Shown piece by piece: positions 1 through 5,539 of a DNA stretch of 16,096 nucleotides. Under the pieces are notes generated by a model. The model saw only the letters and a program-made list of their open reading frames with translations. It did not search any database and was not told the DNA's origin. Both the position numbers and the translations under genes were made by a program. Each line of letters begins with the position of its first letter. The stretch's first letter is position 1. This DNA comes from Wenzhouxiangella sp. (GTDB lineage: Bacteria > Pseudomonadota > Gammaproteobacteria > Xanthomonadales > Wenzhouxiangellaceae), in the NCBI GenBank assembly GCA_007119095.1, contig SKQI01000042.1:1-16096 (forward strand), in the 5' to 3' direction.

Positions 1-1041
1 CACCATCACCATCACCATCATCATCACTCGCGTCGCCACTTCAGTTCTGCCCGGCAGGTGGCGAGTTACAGCGGAGCGCGCCATTGGCAGCACGACCCCA
101 ATCATCGCCGTGGCGTGAGCTACTCTCGACCGGTGCCGGATCATCGCCTGGTCGATCGTGCTCACAGTACTGGACGGCAGACTACGCAGCAAAGCACTCA
201 AACGACTGCCAGAGCGCCGCAGCACCGGGTGGAGCAGAGAGAGTGGGCGGCACGTCAACGTTCCGACTTCAATGTTCAGGACGCGCGCACGAGAACTGAG
301 CAATCTGCTCGAACCGGTCAGGCTGAGCGCACGGCAGCAAGAACCGGATCATCGGCCGCAACGGGCGCCGGGACGCGTGAGATCACGCAATCCTCGCGAA
401 CCCAGGCTGGCGCAGCAAATCGTCACGGCGACCGCCAGCGAGCGGCGGTCACAACGGCTGGCGAACGAGCGGCGCCGCAGCGTCAGGCGGCGCTGTCAGA
501 GCGTCTTGGCCGTCAGCAAACGTCCAGGTCACCAACTGAAGCCGCTGGCGCCCGCTCCGGTCATTCCGTTGCCGCGACTCAATCGCGCCAGCAGTCTTCG
601 ACGTCTGCCACATCACAAGCGCGGCAGTCAGCCGCACCGCGCGTCGAGCTTCGCAACCGGACCGGCACGCAGTCTGCGTCAACCCGGCAGGCTCCTGAAA
701 CCCGGTCGGCAGCTCCAGCTGCCCGACAGGCGGCACCAGCTCGCGATGCTGTCTCGACACGTCAACCTGCTTCAAGTCGCCAGGCTGCTCCAGCCACCCA
801 GTCAGCGCCAGCTCAGCGAGTGGCGCCTGCGCGGCAGTCTGCTCCAGCAGCTCAGTCAGCTCCATCCCGGCAGTCGGCTCCATCCCGGCAGTCGGCTCCA
901 TCCCGGCAGTCGGCTCCATCCCGGCAGTCGGCTCCATCCCGGCAGTCGGCTGCGTCCGCCAGGCAGTCAGGTTCCGCCCGGAGCTCAGCGCCCACTCAGC
1001 GGGCTGCATCGCGACAGCAGGCGCGTGAGCGGCGGCAATAG
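1..1041 (+). CDS. DUF3300-type protein, C-terminal part with basic low-complexity tail (5' truncated)
   Basis: The reading frame is open from base 1 and starts upstream of the window; a GTG at 58 is in frame but internal. The visible 346 residues begin with nine consecutive His, then a segment with HWQHDPNHRRGVSYSRP. From memory, that resembles the W-x-H-[DN]-P-x-HRRGV-x-Y motif near the C-terminus of DUF3300 proteins, which are envelope proteins of unknown function. The remaining roughly 300 residues are almost entirely Arg, Ser, Ala, Gln, Thr and Pro. Acidic residues are few and I see no Lys, so the tail is strongly basic and probably disordered. It ends in five exact SAPSRQ repeats and a run of RQ-rich variants. 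The tail may be surface-exposed or bind an anionic partner such as peptidoglycan, LPS or nucleic acid; that is inference. No catalytic motif is visible. Confidence is high for the frame and moderate for the family. Confidence 0.65.
   Translation, partial: HHHHHHHHHSRRHFSSARQVASYSGARHWQHDPNHRRGVSYSRPVPDHRLVDRAHSTGRQTTQQSTQTTARAPQHRVEQREWAARQRSDFNVQDARTRTEQSARTGQAERTAARTGSSAATGAGTREITQSSRTQAGAANRHGDRQRAAVTTAGERAAPQRQAALSERLGRQQTSRSPTEAAGARSGHSVAATQSRQQSSTSATSQARQSAAPRVELRNRTGTQSASTRQAPETRSAAPAARQAAPARDAVSTRQPASSRQAAPATQSAPAQRVAPARQSAPAAQSAPSRQSAPSRQSAPSRQSAPSRQSAPSRQSAASARQSGSARSSAPTQRAASRQQARERRQ
859..948 (+). repeat. Five perfect tandem copies of an 18-bp unit inside the DUF3300-type gene
   Basis: The unit GCTCCATCCCGGCAGTCG is repeated exactly at 859-876, 877-894, 895-912, 913-930 and 931-948. 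A degenerate copy precedes it at 841-858. The unit is a multiple of three and encodes the hexapeptide APSRQS in the gene frame. Identity at the DNA level, including third codon positions, points to recent expansion by slippage or unequal recombination and predicts copy-number variation between strains. The repeat has no spacers, so it is not a CRISPR array. Confidence 0.95.
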
Positions 1042-1055
1042 GCTATCAAGGGCTT

Positions 1056-1071
1056 TCCGGCGTTTGCCGGA
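1056..1071. terminator. Weak hairpin between the DUF3300-type gene and tRNA-Leu
   Basis: TCCGGC-GTTT-GCCGGA forms a perfect 6-bp stem with a 4-base loop. It lies 15 bases past the stop codon at 1041 and 24 bases beyond the 3' end of the minus-strand tRNA. Neither side has a proper T-tract, so termination, in one or both directions, is only a possibility. Confidence 0.35.
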
Positions 1072-1094
1072 TTGAAACAAGGTTTCTGAGGCTA

Positions 1095-1181
1095 TGGTGC
1101 CGGGGGAGGGAATCGAACCCTCACTCTGTTTCCAGAACCGGATTTTGAGTCCGGCGCGTCTACCAGTTCCGCCACCCCGGC
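1095..1181 (-). tRNA. tRNA-Leu, anticodon CAA
   Basis: Read on the minus strand, the sequence folds as a full class II tRNA. The acceptor stem is GCCGGGG/CCCCGGC with discriminator A and an encoded CCA (complement of 1095-1097). The D-loop region carries GGTAGAC. The anticodon stem-loop is CCGGA-CTCAAAA-TCCGG, giving anticodon CAA, which reads the UUG leucine codon. The long variable arm has a TCTG/CAGA stem, as expected for tRNA-Leu. The T arm is GAGGG-TTCGATT-CCCTC. It is downstream of the cysteine dioxygenase gene on the same strand but has its own promoter-like sequence. Confidence 0.97.
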
Positions 1182-1195
1182 AGGGGAGGGCGCTT

Positions 1196-1224
1196 ATTGT
1201 CTTCGTTAAAGGCCTGCTTGTAAA
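1196..1224 (-). promoter_or_regulatory. Predicted sigma-70 promoter for tRNA-Leu
   Basis: On the minus strand a -35 element TTTACA (complement of 1219-1224) and a -10 element GACAAT (complement of 1196-1201) are separated by exactly 17 bases. The expected start is near 1189, about 8 bases before the tRNA 5' end. The stretch between -10 and start is GC-rich (GCGCCC), as is usual for stable-RNA promoters under stringent control. The -35 lies just beyond the stop of the cysteine dioxygenase gene at 1228. Confidence 0.55.
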
Positions 1225-1227
1225 GGG

Positions 1228-1800
1228 TCAAGCCGCATCCAGGCTCAGTCTCCGGTTCTGACGTCGATACCAGTCACCGCCTTCGGGCGCGAAAACGCTG
1301 CAGTGATCCATCTCTCCGGCGTAAATGTGAATGGTCACGGCCAGCTGCTGCTGATCAGGGTTGGCGATGGTGTGGTATTCATGCGGTGGTATCAGGCTGC
1401 CTGCGCTGCCAACGCCGGTGCGCATCACCGTGCGCTGCTCCAGTCGATAGCGGTCTTCTGTGGATTCCATCAGCTCGTACTGGACGACCTCGATCTGGCC
1501 TTGCCAGACCGCTTCCACGCACCACATGCCGGCGTGGTCGTGAATCGGTGTGCCCTGGCCCGGCCCCCAGGTCATCGCAAGGATGGAATAGCCATGCTGG
1601 TGATTCTGATGAATCAGGCGTCGACAGTAATGATGCGGGTGGTCTTCAAAGACGCAGGCCGGCAAGGCGATCCGCTCGTCATTGATCATTTCGCACAAAG
1701 CATCTCGCAAGCAGTCTGTAATCGCTTTGGGACAGTCGCCGCGCACCGCCCGGTCAACCTTGTCCAGCATGATTGATTTGCCCTGAAACTCGAGGCTCAT
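1228..1800 (-). CDS. cdo: Cysteine dioxygenase family protein (type I, cupin)
   Basis: This is a 190-residue non-heme Fe(II) cupin that would oxidise cysteine to cysteine sulfinate with O2; a related thiol such as 3-mercaptopropionate is possible. Cupin motif 1 is GTPIHDHAGMWCVEAVWQG (H87 and H89 as iron ligands), and the third ligand is H143 in PPHEYHTIANP. By alignment from memory to mammalian CDO (ligands H86, H88, H140; R60; C93; Y157), R60 is a likely substrate-carboxylate contact. C94 and Y160 (TIHIYAGEMDHCSVF) fall where the Cys-Tyr crosslink forms. Many bacterial relatives lack that Cys, so its presence is notable. I prefer the ATG at 1800, which overlaps the metX stop as ATGA; a GTG at 1809 would add three residues. 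Tight overlap suggests coupled translation with metX. Alternative: 3-mercaptopropionate dioxygenase. Confidence 0.88.
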   Translation of the reverse strand: MSLEFQGKSIMLDKVDRAVRGDCPKAITDCLRDALCEMINDERIALPACVFEDHPHHYCRRLIHQNHQHGYSILAMTWGPGQGTPIHDHAGMWCVEAVWQGQIEVVQYELMESTEDRYRLEQRTVMRTGVGSAGSLIPPHEYHTIANPDQQQLAVTIHIYAGEMDHCSVFAPEGGDWYRRQNRRLSLDAA

Positions 1801-2882
1801 CCCAGCCACTCCCTGATTGGTGGTCCGAATCGCTCAAAGTCTACCAAAAACGCATCGTGTCCCTGGACCGACGGCAGGGCATGGTAGCTGACCTCGGAAC
1901 CTGCGGCTTCCAGAGCGCCTGCGAGGTCCTGCTGTTGGTAAAGGGGGAAAAGAATGTCGCTTTCCACGCCGATGACCAGCGCGTGGCCATCAAAGCTGCG
2001 AGTGAATAGCGACTTGAGGCTTTCATCGCTATCGCAGGCATCGAACATGTCCATCGCGCGCGACAGGTAGAGGTAGCAGCAGGGATCAAACTGGCCTACA
2101 AATTTGCGTGCGTGGGTCTCGAGATAGGATTCGACTTCAAAACGCATGCCGAACAGCGTTTCCGGGAAATAGTCCTGACGCTTGCGCCCGAAGCGCTGCC
2201 GCCATTCGCTGGATGATCGGTAGGTGATCATGCCAAGCTTCCGGGCCAGTCGCATGCCGACCTCGGGCCAGTCATCCTCGCTGTAGGCGCCGCCACGGAA
2301 ATTGCGGTCGGTGACGATGGCCTCGCGCTGCAGCGAACGAATGGCGATAGCAAAGGGGGTGGCCGAGCAGGCGGTTGAAATCAACGCGACATGTTTGGTC
2401 GTTTTCGGGAACAGCTTCAACCATGCCATCGTCGTCAGACCGCCCATCGACGGGCCAATTACTGCATGCAGCATGTCGATTTCCAGGTCTTCAACCACCA
2501 GGCGCGTGGCCCTGGCGATGTCTTCGATGGCCAGCTCTGGAAAGCTCAGGCGCCAGGGCTTGCCGGTTTCAGGGTTGATGCTCGCCGGACCGGTCGAGCC
2601 CTTGCACGAGCCCAGCGAATTGATGCAGAGGACGAAATACTTCTGTGTGTCGATGGGTTTGCCCGGTCCTATCATGTCCTCCCACCAGCCTGGCGCCGGA
2701 TCGCGGGGGCTGGACGCTGCATGAGCGCCTGGCGAGAGCCCGGTCATGATCAGAACAGCGTTGGACTTTTCCTGGTTGAGTTCGCCCCAGCTCTCCAGGG
2801 CCAGACGCAGGCCCGGCAGTTTTTCACCGCGATACAGGAGAAAGGGTCGGTCAATATCCAGGTAACGAGTGGCTGGGCCCAT
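1797..2882 (-). CDS. metX: MetX-family acyltransferase, probably serine O-succinyltransferase (or homoserine O-acyltransferase)
   Basis: This 361-residue alpha/beta-hydrolase-fold acyltransferase is close to the family's usual length. The nucleophile elbow is VIGPSMGGL (S145), with D309 in GVESDILFP and H342 in QGHDAFL completing the triad. The LCINSLGSCKGSTGPASINP segment (residues 85-104) is a family signature. Canonical homoserine O-acetyltransferases usually read GGSMGG and LGGCQGTTGP. The GPSMGG / LGSCKGSTGP version resembles the xanthomonad branch shown in earlier work to succinylate L-serine for cysteine synthesis; this assignment is from memory and needs alignment. The enzyme would be cytosolic. 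The ATG at 2882 is the only good start, as no other ATG, GTG or TTG lies in frame before the upstream stop, but no clear Shine-Dalgarno precedes it. The stop overlaps the cysteine dioxygenase start by 4 bases. Confidence 0.9.
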   Translation of the reverse strand: MGPATRYLDIDRPFLLYRGEKLPGLRLALESWGELNQEKSNAVLIMTGLSPGAHAASSPRDPAPGWWEDMIGPGKPIDTQKYFVLCINSLGSCKGSTGPASINPETGKPWRLSFPELAIEDIARATRLVVEDLEIDMLHAVIGPSMGGLTTMAWLKLFPKTTKHVALISTACSATPFAIAIRSLQREAIVTDRNFRGGAYSEDDWPEVGMRLARKLGMITYRSSSEWRQRFGRKRQDYFPETLFGMRFEVESYLETHARKFVGQFDPCCYLYLSRAMDMFDACDSDESLKSLFTRSFDGHALVIGVESDILFPLYQQQDLAGALEAAGSEVSYHALPSVQGHDAFLVDFERFGPPIREWLG

Positions 2883-3000
2883 GTTCAGGTCGATGTTGAA
2901 AGCACGGTGCCAAGTCTACCGCAGGAAAGCTAAGCCAGCCGAGCTCCCTCAAGGGATGGACTGCGCTCATCAAGAGACTCTATCTTTCCCAAAAGCAAAA
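2883..3000. other. metX upstream region, no convincing promoter
   Basis: These bases lie between the metX start and the ompW terminator hairpin. They hold a short inverted repeat TCCCT-CA-AGGGA at 2945-2956 that could be an operator but is short enough to be chance. I could not identify a well-spaced -35/-10 pair or a recognisable methionine or SAM riboswitch. Since ompW upstream ends in a terminator, metX must have its own promoter here. Confidence 0.4.
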
Positions 3001-3028
3001 GCGCCGGGGCGAGACCCGGCGCCTTCGC
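2995..3028 (-). terminator. Rho-independent terminator of ompW
   Basis: On the minus strand GCGCCGGG-TCTCGC-CCCGGCGC is a perfect 8-bp stem (3001-3008 with 3015-3022). It extends outward through G-U, A-U and G-C pairs to about 14 bp. It is followed by a TTTTGCTTTT tract on the minus strand (complement of 2991-3000). It lies 24 bases after the ompW stop, which fits termination of that gene before metX. Confidence 0.85.
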
Positions 3029-3051
3029 TTCAATGTCTGTGGGGATCGACT

Positions 3052-3783
3052 TCAGAAGCGGAAGCCGAGGGTGGTGGAGATCACCCAGGGGTCGATATCA
3101 GCCTTGACGCGACTATTCAGGGTCACTTCGTTGCCGTTGGTATCAATCGTGCGGGTGCGCAGTCGTGCATCGGCCGTGATGTCGATCCAGCGCAGGTCGA
3201 AGTTGAGAAACAGCGTGTCATTGAGCTGGATGTCTGCGCCCACCTGCAGTGCAACACCAAAAGAGTTCTTGATATTCATGCTGGTGTCGCCGCCTGAGTA
3301 GTTGGTGCCGAGGGCAGCATTGGAGGTGCCGATGATGCCTTCGTGCAGAGCCGGCGTGGTGCTTTCGTCGAAGAAATAGGTGTAGTTGATGCCCAGACCG
3401 GCATAGGGGCGAAAACGCTCGTTGGGCAGGAAGTGGTACTGCAGGCCCAGCACCGGCGGCAGATGTTTGGTATCGCCGAGCTTGCCAAGGCCGGTAAGGG
3501 CTTCGTCGCCGCGAATGTTGTGACTGAACGGCCAGGCCGCTAGCAGTTCCACCCCGAGATTGTCGGTCGCCATCCAGGTCAGGTTGAATACCGGGCGGGT
3601 GTTGTTGCCGACATCGATCTGATAGCCTTCGAGCTCAATGCCTTGAAACACGAGATTGTTGCTGGAAGTGTTCGGGGTGACATAACCGATTCCGGCCCGG
3701 AAGATCCAATCGCCCTGCGACTGGGCGGCGGCGTTGGCGCACATCAGGCCGGCAGCGGCGAGGACCAAGAGGTGACGTTTCAT
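3052..3783 (-). CDS. ompW: OmpW family outer membrane protein
   Basis: This 243-residue protein is predicted to be an eight-stranded outer-membrane beta-barrel with a hydrophobic channel, in the OmpW/AlkL/OprG family. The N-terminus MKRHLLVLAAAGLMCANAAA is a signal peptide, followed by QSQGDWIFRAGIGYVTP, the typical OmpW opening. The segment LPPVLGLQYHFLPNERFRPYAGLGINYT is a family hallmark, with FNLTWMATDNLGVELLAAWPF before it. The protein ends in Phe (TTLGFRF), the signal read by the BAM machinery. The ATG at 3783 is the start because GGAG lies 7 bases upstream and the signal peptide begins there; an upstream start at 3816 would put charged residues ahead of the signal peptide. The upstream region holds a CRP/FNR-like palindrome, and ompW and oprG are known to be induced by FNR/ANR in other gammaproteobacteria. 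A terminator hairpin follows, so the gene is probably monocistronic. Confidence 0.93.
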   Translation of the reverse strand: MKRHLLVLAAAGLMCANAAAQSQGDWIFRAGIGYVTPNTSSNNLVFQGIELEGYQIDVGNNTRPVFNLTWMATDNLGVELLAAWPFSHNIRGDEALTGLGKLGDTKHLPPVLGLQYHFLPNERFRPYAGLGINYTYFFDESTTPALHEGIIGTSNAALGTNYSGGDTSMNIKNSFGVALQVGADIQLNDTLFLNFDLRWIDITADARLRTRTIDTNGNEVTLNSRVKADIDPWVISTTLGFRF

Positions 3784-3826
3784 TGTTTTTCTCCGTTGGT
3801 TGAAAGGGGCTTGCACGTTGGAAACG

Positions 3827-3832
3827 AGTTTA
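3827..3832 (-). promoter_or_regulatory. Candidate -10 element of ompW
   Basis: The minus-strand hexamer TAAACT matches TATAAT at four of six positions. A start about seven bases downstream falls near 3820, leaving a leader of roughly 37 bases before the ATG at 3783. No TTGACA-like -35 is seen at the expected spacing, which is common for promoters that need a CRP/FNR-type activator. The centre of the palindrome at 3853-3870 is then about 41.5 bases upstream of the start. Confidence 0.45.
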
Positions 3833-3852
3833 ACGGCGCCTTCACATTGGCC

Positions 3853-3870
3853 ATTTGACCCCGGTCAAAT
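3853..3870. promoter_or_regulatory. CRP/FNR-family operator upstream of ompW
   Basis: ATTTGACCCCGGTCAAAT is a perfect inverted repeat with 8-base arms and a CC centre. Its core TTGAC-N4-GTCAA differs from the FNR consensus TTGAT-N4-ATCAA at one position per half-site and is close to DNR/FixK-type sites. Its centre (3861.5) sits at the class II activation distance from the predicted ompW start. A third half-site TGACC at 3872-3876 makes a second, overlapping GGTCA-N4-TGACC repeat with the right arm. The site also lies 137 bases before the divergent photolyase gene. Confidence 0.7.
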
Positions 3871-4006
3871 ATGACCATGAGTTCCTCTCAAATTTCTTCG
3901 CTGGGATGACCTGCACTGCACCAGGGCTCCCGATCTTGCTGGCGCTTTCTCGCATTCACGGCGCCTTGGTTAAGCTGCTGAACATTTCATCGCCAAGGAA
4001 AGCTTT

Positions 4007-5533
4007 ATGCCGCGCCTGGGTCTGATTTTTGGGGACCAACTAAATGAGAATCATGCGGTTCTCGAATGCCTCGACCCGGCGAGCGATACGCTGTTGATGG
4101 GCGAGCTGACCGACGAAACCAGCTATGTCTGGCACCATGGGAAAAAAATTGCGCTGATTTTTTCAGCGATGCGGCACCGTGCTGCTGAACTGCGCGATGC
4201 CGGTTGGTCGGTCTGTTATCAGTATTTTGGTCAAGAAGGCGAATGTCGATCATTCACTGATCTGGTCAGGCAGCGTCTGTCCGAGGCCGACCACGATGAG
4301 ATTGTCGTGAGTTGGCCGGGCGAATGGCGAGTGCTGGATGAAGTGCGCGGTTGGGAAGCGACCTTTGGCAAGCCGGTTACCGTCCTGCCCGATACGCGAT
4401 TCGTCTGTCCGCTGGAAGACTTTGAGCGTTGGGCCGACGGCCGCAAGCAGCTGCGGATGGAATATTTCTATCGTTTGATGCGCAAGCGAACCGGCTTGTT
4501 GATGGCAGAAGGCAAGCCCTCGGGAGACAGTTGGAACTATGACCGGGAAAATCGCAAGGCCTGGCGTGGTCAGCCGCCTGCAGCCCGTCCGATGCGATTT
4601 TCGCCCGATCAGGTGACTTGCGAGGTGCTGGCGCTGGTCGCTGAGAAGATCGACAGTTTCGGCGGTCTGGAAGACTTTGATCTTCCAGTGACGCGCGGAC
4701 AGGCACGGCAGGCGCTGGCACATTTCATTCGCTCGGCACTGCCGCACTTTGGCGATTACCAGGACGCGATGGCCGATGACGAAGACTGGCTCTTTCACAG
4801 CCGTCTTTCATTCAGCCTGAACCTGGGCCTGTTGGACCCGGTCGAGGTCTGCCGGGCCGCCGAGCAGGCGCTGGAAGACGATGAGGCTCCGATCAATGCC
4901 GTCGAGGGCTTCATCCGCCAGATCATTGGCTGGCGTGAGTACGTGCGCGGCATTTACTGGCTGAAGATGCCTGAATATGCAGAACTGAACGCGCTCGACA
5001 GTCGGCAGCCGCTGCCCGAGTGGTACTGGACCGGCAAGACCGGGATGCGCTGCATGGAGAAGACAATCGCGACAACGCAGCGCCACGCCTACGCCCATCA
5101 CATTCAGCGTTTGATGGTGACCGGGAACTTTGCCCTGATCTTTGGTGTTCTGCCAAAAGAGATCTGCGAGTGGTATCTCGCCGTTTATGCCGATGCCTAC
5201 GACTGGGTGGAACTGCCCAATACGCTGGGCATGGTGATGCACGCTGATGGCGGTCTGTTGGGTTCAAAGCCCTATGCGGCCAGTGGCAAGTACATTCAGC
5301 GCATGGGTGACTACTGCAAACACTGTCGCTACAAGGTGGCCGATACCGTCGGTGAAAAATCCTGCCCCTTCAATGCGTTGTACTGGGACTTCCTGGATCG
5401 CAATCGACAGCGGCTGGAAGGCAACCCGCGGATGACGATGATGTACCGCAACCTGGAGCGTATGGATGAAGACCGGCTACAGGCCATTCGCGAGCGCGCG
5501 GAATGGATCAGGGAAAATGTCAACACCCTCTGA
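4007..5533 (+). CDS. phrB: Fe-S bacterial cryptochrome/photolyase (PhrB/CryB type, probable (6-4) photolyase)
   Basis: This 508-residue flavoprotein belongs to the deoxyribodipyrimidine photolyase-related (DPRP) family. It would use FAD and light to repair (6-4) photoproducts or act as a blue-light receptor. The N-terminal Rossmann-like domain begins LGLIFGDQLNENH. Four cysteines, C349 (GMRCMEK), C437 and C440 (YCKHCRY) and C453 (KSCPFNA), match in spacing the four [4Fe-4S] ligands of Agrobacterium PhrB (C350, C438, C441, C454, from memory). The paired His of YAHHIQRLMVTGNF lies at the catalytic site of the family. The start is supported by AAGGA about 8 bases upstream of the ATG. The gene diverges from ompW and converges on nadC with only 6 bases between the two stop codons and no visible terminator. 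Repair versus sensing cannot be decided from sequence. Confidence 0.92.
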   Translation: MPRLGLIFGDQLNENHAVLECLDPASDTLLMGELTDETSYVWHHGKKIALIFSAMRHRAAELRDAGWSVCYQYFGQEGECRSFTDLVRQRLSEADHDEIVVSWPGEWRVLDEVRGWEATFGKPVTVLPDTRFVCPLEDFERWADGRKQLRMEYFYRLMRKRTGLLMAEGKPSGDSWNYDRENRKAWRGQPPAARPMRFSPDQVTCEVLALVAEKIDSFGGLEDFDLPVTRGQARQALAHFIRSALPHFGDYQDAMADDEDWLFHSRLSFSLNLGLLDPVEVCRAAEQALEDDEAPINAVEGFIRQIIGWREYVRGIYWLKMPEYAELNALDSRQPLPEWYWTGKTGMRCMEKTIATTQRHAYAHHIQRLMVTGNFALIFGVLPKEICEWYLAVYADAYDWVELPNTLGMVMHADGGLLGSKPYAASGKYIQRMGDYCKHCRYKVADTVGEKSCPFNALYWDFLDRNRQRLEGNPRMTMMYRNLERMDEDRLQAIRERAEWIRENVNTL

Positions 5534-5539
5534 GCGCAT

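Noticed and set aside
859..948. Possible CRISPR array
   Set aside because: The repeats are directly adjacent with no spacers, are 18 bases long and encode a repeated hexapeptide.
158..1075. Long open frame in frame 2 over the DUF3300-type tail (305 codons) and an antisense open frame at 449-1009
   Set aside because: The stop-free composition and the 18-base repeat (a multiple of three) keep other frames open. The frame beginning at base 1 carries the His tract and the HRRGV-type motif and continues from outside the window.
2898..2913. Sigma-54-like promoter (TTGGCACCGTGCTTTC on the minus strand) before metX
   Set aside because: The -24 GG is present but the -12 GC is not, and it lies only about 20 bases from the start codon.
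3055..3816. Plus-strand open frames across the ompW and metX regions
   Set aside because: They are shadows of well-supported minus-strand genes and show no family motifs or ribosome-binding sites.
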